A DNA stretch of 64,000 bases, taken from the NCBI RefSeq assembly GCF_009600315.1, contig NZ_WIWC01000008.1, forward strand, positions 62,001 through 126,000, in the 5' to 3' direction. The notes under the pieces were generated by a model. The model ran no database searches, was not told where the DNA came from, and was given only the letters and a program-made list of their open reading frames with translations. The DNA is from Pseudomonas helleri. GTDB lineage: Bacteria; Pseudomonadota; Gammaproteobacteria; Pseudomonadales; Pseudomonadaceae. The position numbers were made by a program, and so were the translations under genes. Of this stretch, positions 57,246 to 64,000 are shown piece by piece (positions within the stretch are counted from its first letter, which is position 1; every line of letters begins with the position of its first letter).

Positions 57246-57878
57246 TTACTTGCGGGCAACTACGCTCGCAGGATTGGCGGGTGCCATTGCCAGAGCACGC
57301 TTGGCTTCGATAAAGGTCTTGCTCCAGTAGGAATCACCGAGATTATCGATCCGCACACCACCGCTGCGGCGGCTGCTGGAGTGGATAAACTGGTCATCGC
57401 CCAGGTAAATCCCGGCATGGCTGACACGACCACGGCCATTGGTGCTGAAGAACAACAAGTCACCTGGCTTGAGGTTGTTGCGGGCGACCAGCGGTGCTTT
57501 AACGTTGATCATTTCACGCGTGGAACGCGGCAGTTGCATGCCGGCTTCTTCGCGGAACAAGTAGCCGATAAACCCGCTGCAATCAAAGCCAGCCTCAGAA
57601 GTGCCGCCAAACCGGTATCGGGTACCGATCAAGGACATGCCGCGCTCAAGAATGCTGTCAGCCAAAGCCGGCAATTCGTAAGGCTTGCTGTTCTCGGAAA
57701 ACTGTTCGAGTTCTTTTTCGGTGGCCAGTTCTTCCTGATAAAGAGCGGAAGTCTGCGATACCGATGTTTTTTGAGCTGATTGTTCAACCACTTGCTGCGA
57801 AACCGGCGTGTGTGCAGCACAGCCAAACAACAAGGTAACCAGTGCGAGGGGCACGAGGGGTGCAAAGCGCTTTAGCAT
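57246..57878 (-). CDS. NlpC/P60 family lipoprotein (C40 peptidase), second of a pair
   Basis: 210 residues from the ATG at 57878. Lipobox LLFGCAA, then a 70-residue spacer and an NlpC/P60 domain with GFDCSGFIGYLF and VSHAGIYLGDDQFIHSS. Paralogue of the next gene downstream; the two share the pattern LLFFxTNG and differ mainly in the spacer. Likely a cell-wall endopeptidase. Confidence 0.88.
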   Translation of the reverse strand: MLKRFAPLVPLALVTLLFGCAAHTPVSQQVVEQSAQKTSVSQTSALYQEELATEKELEQFSENSKPYELPALADSILERGMSLIGTRYRFGGTSEAGFDCSGFIGYLFREEAGMQLPRSTREMINVKAPLVARNNLKPGDLLFFSTNGRGRVSHAGIYLGDDQFIHSSSRRSGGVRIDNLGDSYWSKTFIEAKRALAMAPANPASVVARK

Positions 57879-58081
57879 GGGCACGACCGTGTCTTGTGGA
57901 AAAAGTAGCCGCGACTATGCCTTCTATGATCCTCATTTGCAAATTCAATCGATAAAAATGTGACTCTTCGGTTTTATCGTGACATGTGAGGGTCAAAACC
58001 TTTGTCAATAGCTTTTGCGTCTATCGATTCACCGATGGAGAGTGCCCAATGGGACGACACAGACGCATTGCTTGCGACGTG

Positions 58082-58786
58082 TTACCAGCCGAGGGTTTCT
58101 TTGAGGAAGGGGATGGTCAATTTTCGTTGCGCTTGCAGGGAGGCCTGATCCAGACGCTCCAGAAGATCGAACAGCGCACTCATGCTGCGGGTGCCGCGAG
58201 TCAATATGAAGTGCCCTACTTCGTCAGTCAGGTGCAGGCCTCGGCGCGATGCACGTAATTGCAAGGCACGTAATTTGTCTTCGTCAGACAAGGGGCGCAT
58301 CTGGAAAATCAGCGCAAGCGTCAGTCGGGACTTAAGGTCAGCGAGTTTTATCGGCAACTCGCGAGGGGAGGCAGAAGCGGCAATCAACAGGCGACGGCCA
58401 CTGTCACGCAGACGATTGAACAGGTGGAACAGCGCCTCTTCCCAATCAGCACGCCCCGCTACGGCCTGAAGATCATCCAGGCAGACCAGTTCGTACTGTT
58501 CAAGGTTATCGAGGATTTCAATGCCGCGATCCAGCAGTTCAGCCAGCGGCAGGTATACCGCAGGCTCTCCCATTTGCTCAAAACGCAGACAGGCGGCCTG
58601 GAGCAAATGCGTACGCCCTACCCCATGCTTGCCCCAAAGGTAGATCAGGCTTTCTGTCCAACCGGCGTCGGCTTCGCACAGACGTTCGACATAGCCGAGT
58701 GCAGCGGCATTGGCGCCTGGGTAATAGTTTATGAAGGTAGCGTCATCACGCAGACGCACACCTAGGGGCAGCTGAATCGGTTTCAT
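58082..58786 (-). CDS. hda: DnaA regulatory inactivator Hda
   Basis: AAA+ protein of 234 residues that promotes DnaA-ATP hydrolysis with the beta clamp. It starts MKPIQLPLGVRLRDDATF; the clamp-binding motif QLPLGV sits at residues 5-10. Walker A is GKHGVGRTHLLQA, Walker B is LVCLDDLQAV. The ATG at 58786 is preferred over an upstream TTG. Confidence 0.93.
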   Translation of the reverse strand: MKPIQLPLGVRLRDDATFINYYPGANAAALGYVERLCEADAGWTESLIYLWGKHGVGRTHLLQAACLRFEQMGEPAVYLPLAELLDRGIEILDNLEQYELVCLDDLQAVAGRADWEEALFHLFNRLRDSGRRLLIAASASPRELPIKLADLKSRLTLALIFQMRPLSDEDKLRALQLRASRRGLHLTDEVGHFILTRGTRSMSALFDLLERLDQASLQAQRKLTIPFLKETLGW

Positions 58787-58958
58787 GCTGACTGAACAGT
58801 TCAAGCGAACCGTTAGTGGCCTCTGTGTAAAGTTTGCAAAGTTTATACCCGTGTAGCCGGGCGCACAATGTAACAGACCACGAACAAAATCAAAGGTTTG
58901 CGTTAACAGTCTGGAATGGTTGAGTTTTTTCTGACACCAAGCGAGCTTGCGTCCCTAC

Positions 58959-58995
58959 AAAAAAGGCGGGTTCACCCGAGGATGACCCGCCTTAT
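58959..58995 (-). terminator. Intrinsic terminator after perM
   Basis: On the minus strand, stem AAGGCGGGTCAT / GGTGAACCCGCC with a T-rich tail. Confidence 0.75.
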
Positions 58996-59009
58996 CACAG
59001 CGTGACGCT

Positions 59010-60083
59010 TTACAACTCGGGGTCTTCTTCGCCCTTGAAGGCTTGAGAATCTTTATACATATCGTGCATATGGCGTACGAGAACCATGATGACGGCAGCC
59101 ACTGGCAAAGCCAGCAGTACACCGGTAAAACCAAATAACTCACCACCGGCCAAAATCGCAAATATAACCGCGACCGGGTGCAGACCAATTCGGTCCCCCA
59201 CCAGCAAAGGGGTGAGCACCATGCCTTCAAGCGCCTGCCCGACCATAAACACCGCCACGATGCCCAGCATCGGGTACAGATCGCCGCCGAACTGGAACAA
59301 ACCTGCGATCAGTGCGGCGCCAATGCCGATGATAAAGCCCATATAAGGAACAATCGCCGCCAGACCGGCCATCAGACCGATGATCAGACCCAAGTCCAAT
59401 CCCAGCAGCATCAACCCGGCTGAATAGATAACGCCCAACGCCAGCATCACCAACAACTGCCCACGTAAAAATGCGCCCAGCACGTCATGGCATTCTTCGG
59501 CCAGTGACACAATTTTATCAGCGCGATCACGGGGCAGAAGGCTGCGGATTTTAGCCAGCATGATGTCCCAGTCACGGAGCAGGTAGAACGCAACAACAGG
59601 AATCAGCACCAGATTGGCCAAAAAACCGACCAGAGCAAGGCTTGAAGTAGTCGCCTGTGAAAGCACGGCACCGACAATGTCACCCGCCTGCCCGATATGC
59701 TCGGTGATGGCGGCCTTGATCTTGTCGAAGTTCCAGAAAGAATCACCCAAGCCGAATTTGGCTTGCACCCAGGGCATGGCAGTATGTTGCAGCCAATCGA
59801 GCACCAGCGGGGCCAATTGATAAAGCTTCATCAATTGCTTGGCCAGCAAGGGCACAAGCACCAGCAACAACGCCACCAAAATGACAGTAAACAGCGTAAA
59901 AACCGTTACAACACCCCATGTTCTTGAAAAGCCGTACTTTTCCAGCCGGTCAACAACCGGGTCGAACATATAGGCCAGTACCACCGCGACCAGAAACGGC
60001 GTGAGTATGGCATGCAAAAAATAGACGAAAAGGATTGCAGCCAACACTACGCCCCACCACACCCATCGCCGCGAATCCGTCAT
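59010..60083 (-). CDS. AI-2E family transporter (PerM-type permease)
   Basis: Inner membrane protein of 357 residues with eight or so helices. Family signature FLVAVVLAYMFDPVVDRLEKYG near the N-terminus and VVAFYLLRDWD in the centre. Members include the AI-2 exporter TqsA and sodium/proton antiporters; the substrate here is unknown. Lies downstream of the DUF2066 gene (31-base gap, so co-transcribed) and upstream of hda. Confidence 0.85.
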   Translation of the reverse strand: MTDSRRWVWWGVVLAAILFVYFLHAILTPFLVAVVLAYMFDPVVDRLEKYGFSRTWGVVTVFTLFTVILVALLLVLVPLLAKQLMKLYQLAPLVLDWLQHTAMPWVQAKFGLGDSFWNFDKIKAAITEHIGQAGDIVGAVLSQATTSSLALVGFLANLVLIPVVAFYLLRDWDIMLAKIRSLLPRDRADKIVSLAEECHDVLGAFLRGQLLVMLALGVIYSAGLMLLGLDLGLIIGLMAGLAAIVPYMGFIIGIGAALIAGLFQFGGDLYPMLGIVAVFMVGQALEGMVLTPLLVGDRIGLHPVAVIFAILAGGELFGFTGVLLALPVAAVIMVLVRHMHDMYKDSQAFKGEEDPEL

Positions 60084-60114
60084 GAACGATCATCCTTTAT
60101 ATAGAAGAGAAGCC

Positions 60115-61149
60115 TTACCAGCTAAATCGTAACTGCCCGGCCGACTCACCAGCGGGTGCTGACGCTTGCCCGTCGGCGGATACAGCAGGCGCCTGATCAG
60201 CCGGCACTTCGCGCAACTGAGCCAAGCCCAGCTGTGAGCGCAATTGCTCGGTGCTGCCGTTTACCCGATAAACAGCACGATCACCTTCAATGCGTTGAAG
60301 TTGGCCGCCAAAGGGTTCCAGTAAACGGCCCATTTGAGCGTAGTGCTCAAGATTCATACCCTGAACTTGCAACATCTGCTCTGTGGCGACGCCCGGTTTG
60401 ACCGCGTAACGCGGCGCCAGACGCTGGCTCACCTGAAGCATGACTGCATCGGCCAGCGCAGCTTGATCTGGCGCCTCGGCACTGCCTTGCTCTTGCTGAT
60501 CGCCCACCCACAAGCGCCACTTGGCAGCCCACTTGCCATCGTCTTCGCGAGCGTGAACAGCCAGAAGCGCATCAGCCCCGTAACGCTCGGATGCCTCTTT
60601 CAACGGAGCGGGATTACTGCCCTCAAGATTCTCTGCAGTGCCCACCAACTGCTCGCTCAAGTCCGCCAAGGGTAAACGCAACGGCAGGCCGCGATGCTGC
60701 GCGGCACGGCGCAACGGGTCGGCGGCTGACTGACCATCGCCCACCAGGCTTGAGCCTTCAACCGAATCGCTCAACCACCATCCCAGCAGCGCGGGACGAT
60801 TGCTGCCCCACAAGGACAGCCCGGCCTGACGCAAGGCACGATCGGTGCTCACGGGGTCAAAGTCGACCTGCAGACTTTCGGGCGGGCCCGCGTCATAGCC
60901 GTATTGGCTAATAATCTGTTGAGGATCTTTGCGGATGGCTTCCAGAGCCGGGTTTTGCAGCGCCTTGGCATCCCCAGTCAATCGCAACACCAATGTTTCC
61001 AAGGCTTTTTGCGTGGCCTGGGTACGCTCCTCAGGTGTTTGACTGGTTACCGGCTCGCGCACTTGGTACAGCCCCGTAAGAATTTCAGCGTGACTGGCCA
61101 AACTGAAAAAAGATAAACAACCCACAGCGATAAATTGATGAAAACGCAT
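60115..61149 (-). CDS. DUF2066 domain-containing exported protein
   Basis: 344 residues from the ATG at 61149, with AGGA upstream; signal peptide MRFHQFIAVGCLSFFSLASHA. DUF2066 fold segments: YQVREPVTSQTPEERTQATQ and LVLRLTGDAKALQ near the N-terminus, then WWLSDSVEGSSLVGDG. Conserved next to purM and perM in Pseudomonas; function unknown. Confidence 0.82.
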   Translation of the reverse strand: MRFHQFIAVGCLSFFSLASHAEILTGLYQVREPVTSQTPEERTQATQKALETLVLRLTGDAKALQNPALEAIRKDPQQIISQYGYDAGPPESLQVDFDPVSTDRALRQAGLSLWGSNRPALLGWWLSDSVEGSSLVGDGQSAADPLRRAAQHRGLPLRLPLADLSEQLVGTAENLEGSNPAPLKEASERYGADALLAVHAREDDGKWAAKWRLWVGDQQEQGSAEAPDQAALADAVMLQVSQRLAPRYAVKPGVATEQMLQVQGMNLEHYAQMGRLLEPFGGQLQRIEGDRAVYRVNGSTEQLRSQLGLAQLREVPADQAPAVSADGQASAPAGESAGQLRFSW

Positions 61150-61522
61150 TAAAAATTCCTGACGGCCAATAACACTATTGAAAAGCCGTATAAAAACACT
61201 CGATAAGGTGTCAGACAGGCCCGCGGCCGAATCATTCACTGACGCATCGCCGTTTTCATTCGGTCATAAAAAATCAAAACACTGCGGCTATACCTTATTA
61301 CAAGCTTCCTGACACGGGTGAAAAAAGGTTTTTTTGGCAGATATGCCCCTACCCGTCGGCCCGAGGATGGCCGCTGCCCTTCAAGCCTGATAAAATCGCG
61401 CGCCTTCGCAGACCGGCGACAGTCGGGCGCCCTGCCAGTGCTCTGTTTCATCCCTTGAGCCTGCGCAAACCCGCCCTCTGAACTCGGTCGATACCCCCGA
61501 ATCCCCCCTAAAGGCCTGGATT
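61150..61522. other. Intergenic region DUF2066-purM, 373 bp
   Basis: Divergent control region with no credible coding frame. An AT-rich part (61180-61340) probably holds the minus-strand promoter; GATAAAAT at 61389-61396 could be the -10 of purM. Confidence 0.4.
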
Positions 61523-62581
61523 ATGAGCAAGCAACCATCCCTGAGCTACAAAGACGCCGGTGTAGACATCGACGCCGGTGAAGCATTGGTCGAACGCATC
61601 AAGAGCGTGGCCAAGCGCACTGCACGCCCGGAAGTGATGGGCGGCCTCGGCGGTTTTGGCGCCCTCTGCGAAATCCCGGCTGGCTACAAGCAGCCTGTTC
61701 TGGTTTCCGGCACCGATGGCGTAGGCACCAAGCTGCGTCTGGCACTGAACCTGAACAAACACGACAGCATCGGTATCGACCTGGTGGCCATGTGCGTGAA
61801 CGACTTGATCGTTTGCGGCGCAGAACCTCTGTTCTTCCTCGACTACTACGCCACTGGCAAGCTCAACGTCGAAACCGCCACCCAAGTGGTCACCGGCATC
61901 GGCGCTGGCTGTGAACTGTCCGGTTGCTCGCTGGTAGGCGGCGAAACCGCAGAGATGCCTGGCATGTACGAAGGCGAAGACTATGACCTCGCCGGTTTCT
62001 GCGTGGGCGTAGTCGAAAAATCCGAAATCATCGACGGCTCTAAAGTTGCGACGGGCGACGCCCTGCTCGCCCTGCCGTCCTCTGGCCCGCACTCCAACGG
62101 TTACTCGCTGATCCGCAAGATCATCGAAGTGTCGGGTGCCGACATCGAAAACATCCAGCTCGACGGCAAACCACTGACCGACCTGCTGATGGCGCCAACC
62201 CGTATCTACGTCAAGCCGCTGCTCAAGCTGATCAAAGAAACCGGTGTGGTTAAAGCCATGGCCCACATCACCGGTGGTGGCCTGCTGGACAACATCCCGC
62301 GCGTTCTGCCAAAAGGCGCGCAAGCCGTGGTTGATGTTGCCAGCTGGCAGCGTCCGGCTGTTTTCGACTGGCTGCAAGCACAAGGCAATGTCGACGAGCA
62401 CGAAATGCACCGCGTGCTGAACTGCGGCGTTGGCATGGTGATCTGCGTGGCTCAGGCCGACGTTGAGACCGCGCTGAACGTGCTGCGTGAAGCTGGCGAG
62501 CAGCCTTGGGTCATCGGCCAGATCGCAACCGCCGCTGAAGGTGCTGCACAAGTTGAGCTGCAAAACATCAAGGCACACTAA
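61523..62581 (+). CDS. purM: Phosphoribosylformylglycinamidine cyclo-ligase (AIR synthetase)
   Basis: Fifth step of purine synthesis. 352 residues, starting [51 protein letters not shown] and [17 protein letters not shown] are family segments. Its stop overlaps the purN start (TAATG). Confidence 0.97.
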   Translation: MSKQPSLSYKDAGVDIDAGEALVERIKSVAKRTARPEVMGGLGGFGALCEIPAGYKQPVLVSGTDGVGTKLRLALNLNKHDSIGIDLVAMCVNDLIVCGAEPLFFLDYYATGKLNVETATQVVTGIGAGCELSGCSLVGGETAEMPGMYEGEDYDLAGFCVGVVEKSEIIDGSKVATGDALLALPSSGPHSNGYSLIRKIIEVSGADIENIQLDGKPLTDLLMAPTRIYVKPLLKLIKETGVVKAMAHITGGGLLDNIPRVLPKGAQAVVDVASWQRPAVFDWLQAQGNVDEHEMHRVLNCGVGMVICVAQADVETALNVLREAGEQPWVIGQIATAAEGAAQVELQNIKAH

Positions 62582-63231
62582 TGCCTGATACCTGTGATGT
62601 GGTGGTGCTGCTTTCCGGCACCGGCAGCAACTTGCAGGCCTTGATCGACAGCGATGACGTCAAGGACAGCCCGGCCACTCTGCGCGCGGTGATTTCCAAC
62701 CGCGCCGACGCCTACGGCCTGCAACGCGCCAAAGACGCGGGTATCGCTACCCGCGTACTGGATCACAAAGCATTCGAGGGCCGCGAGGCCTTCGATGCTG
62801 CACTGATCGAAGTCATCGACACATTCAAACCGCAACTGGTGATTCTGGCCGGATTCATGCGCATCCTCAGCGCTGATTTCGTGCGTCACTACCAGGGGCG
62901 ACTGCTCAACATCCACCCTTCGCTGCTGCCCAAATACAAAGGGCTGCACACCCACCAGCGCGCGCTGGATGCCGGTGATCGCGAACACGGGTGCAGTGTT
63001 CACTTCGTCACCGAGGAACTCGATGGCGGGCCTCTGGTCGTACAGGCAGTGATACCGGTAGAGTCTGACGACTCAGCCCAACGCCTGGCCCAACGGGTTC
63101 ACGCACAGGAACACAGGATCTATCCTCTTGCAGTGCGCTGGTTTGCCGAAGGGCGTTTGTCACTTGACGAACAAGGCGCATTATTAGACGGTCAATTACT
63201 TGCGGCCAGCGGCCACTTGATACGAACCTAG
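62581..63231 (+). CDS. purN: Phosphoribosylglycinamide formyltransferase
   Basis: Formyltetrahydrofolate-dependent third step of purine synthesis. 216 residues; VVVLLSGTGSNLQALID at the N-terminus, VILAGFMRILSADFV and NIHPSLLPKYKGLHTH (catalytic Asn-His region), DGGPLVVQAVIPV. Overlaps purM by one base. Confidence 0.97.
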   Translation: MPDTCDVVVLLSGTGSNLQALIDSDDVKDSPATLRAVISNRADAYGLQRAKDAGIATRVLDHKAFEGREAFDAALIEVIDTFKPQLVILAGFMRILSADFVRHYQGRLLNIHPSLLPKYKGLHTHQRALDAGDREHGCSVHFVTEELDGGPLVVQAVIPVESDDSAQRLAQRVHAQEHRIYPLAVRWFAEGRLSLDEQGALLDGQLLAASGHLIRT

Positions 63232-63239
63232 GAGACATT

Positions 63240-63953
63240 ATGCGTCGTGCCCTGCTCCTCGCCCTCAGCCTGCTGGCTATTCCAGCAGTGCAGGCGGCCG
63301 ATCTTCAGCCTTTCACCGCCAGCTACACCGCCGACTGGAAACAGTTGCCCATGAGCGGTTCTGCCGAGCGCAGCCTGACCAAAAACAGTGACGGCAACTG
63401 GACCTTGAATTTCAAGGCCTCCATGATGATTGCCAGCCTGACCGAAACCAGCACCTTCAAGGTTGAGAACAACAGCTTGCTGCCGTTGACCTATACCTTC
63501 GAGCGCGGCGGCTTGGGCAAAGCCAAGAAGGTCAATCTGGACTTTGACTGGGCCACCAAAATGGTGACCGGCACAGAGAACAAGGACCCGGTCAAACTGC
63601 CACTGATTTCCGGCATGCTCGACAAGTCCACTTATCAGCTGGCGTTGCAGCGTGATGTGGCTGCCGGCAAAAAAAGCATGAGCTATCAGGTGGTTGAAGG
63701 CGAAGACGTCGATACCTATGACTTCCGCGTGCTCGGCCCGGAAAAGGTCGAAACCAAGGCTGGCTCCATTGATGCGATCAAAGTCGAACGTGTTCGCGAT
63801 CCGACCAAGAACAAACGCACGACCGTGATGTGGTTTGCCCCTAAATGGGATTCGCTGCTGGTTCGCCTGCAACAGGTCGAAACAGACGGCAAGGAATACA
63901 ACATCATGCTGCTGGACGGCACGGTGGGTGGAAAAACCGTTAAAGGCGATTAA
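63240..63953 (+). CDS. DUF3108 domain-containing exported protein
   Basis: 237 residues with signal peptide MRRALLLALSLLAIPAVQA. DUF3108 features: TASYTADWKQLPMSGSAERS and MVTGTENKDPVKLP. Eight bases after purN (AGGAGA upstream), so it forms the third gene of the purMN operon. Function unknown. Confidence 0.85.
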   Translation: MRRALLLALSLLAIPAVQAADLQPFTASYTADWKQLPMSGSAERSLTKNSDGNWTLNFKASMMIASLTETSTFKVENNSLLPLTYTFERGGLGKAKKVNLDFDWATKMVTGTENKDPVKLPLISGMLDKSTYQLALQRDVAAGKKSMSYQVVEGEDVDTYDFRVLGPEKVETKAGSIDAIKVERVRDPTKNKRTTVMWFAPKWDSLLVRLQQVETDGKEYNIMLLDGTVGGKTVKGD

Positions 63954-63978
63954 TTTTCTGCCTTGGATGTCCACCTGA

Positions 63979-64000
63979 AAACCTCGCTTCGGCGGGGTTT
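63979..64000 (+). terminator. Intrinsic terminator after the DUF3108 gene, cut by the window end
   Basis: Stem AAACCTCGC / GCGGGGTTT closed by a TTCG tetraloop. Confidence 0.75.

Noticed and set aside
61236..61451. Minus-strand frame of 71 codons upstream of the DUF2066 gene
   Set aside because: Lies in a promoter region, has no ribosome binding site and a random-looking composition.

Overview
The window is a chromosomal segment of a Pseudomonas species. The blocks cmaX-crfX-cmpX-sigX-oprF, ppsA/ppsR, the prpB-prpC-acnD-prpF methylcitrate cluster, rdgC, an SLC5-type sensor kinase (mxtR/crbS type), the aerobic-type cob operon and hda-perM-DUF2066-purMN are all typical of the genus. The protein sequences, the moderate GC and the GTAGCAGCTGCCG-type palindromic repeats between genes suggest the P. 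fluorescens/P. fragi side of the genus rather than P. aeruginosa. That placement is an inference, because no search was possible. Almost everything is core genome; no insertion sequence, complete prophage, CRISPR array or rRNA operon was found.

Layout. 0-6 kb: 3' part of dacB, rlmKL, rmf, pyrD. 5.7-14.8 kb: envelope-stress block oprF-sigX-cmpX-crfX-cmaX, then rraA, an alpha/beta hydrolase, and ppsA divergent from its regulator ppsR. 14.9-21.9 kb: propionate catabolism (GntR regulator, prpB, prpC, acnD, prpF) with palindromic GntR-type operators. 22.1-25.2 kb: a three-gene retropepsin / inactive-transglutaminase membrane protein / ATP-grasp ligase operon, the least understood biochemical system here. 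25.3-34.2 kb: pabB, cysH, a tandemly duplicated tRNA-Val/tRNA-Asp pair, rdgC, a BASS transporter, a guanidine exporter under a guanidine-II riboswitch, an MFS/acyltransferase fusion and a TDT transporter. 34.4-39.9 kb: a transporter-kinase-receiver hybrid, rmuC and a Sel1 protein.

40-43.3 kb is the most accessory-looking stretch. It holds a DnaA-box-like palindrome, a frameshifted gene remnant absent from simple ORF lists, a small orphan protein, a phage-structural-type protein and a FadL porin. 43.3-45.7 kb: glutathione peroxidase, a hidden 40-residue membrane protein coupled to an MFS gene, and a MarR regulator with a perfect operator palindrome. 45.8-55 kb: a ten-gene cobalamin operon (cobO-cobB-bluB-cbiB-cobD-cobQ-cobU-cobT-cobC-cobS), mostly ATGA-coupled and preceded by a cobalamin riboswitch. 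55-64 kb: a sorbosone-dehydrogenase-like lipoprotein, two NlpC/P60 lipoproteins, hda, perM, a DUF2066 protein, purM-purN and a DUF3108 protein.

Regulation visible in the sequence: two riboswitches (cobalamin; guanidine-II with a hairpin that covers the ribosome binding site), GntR and MarR operators, several intrinsic terminators, and many palindromic intergenic repeats, some of which contain the stop codons of adjacent genes.
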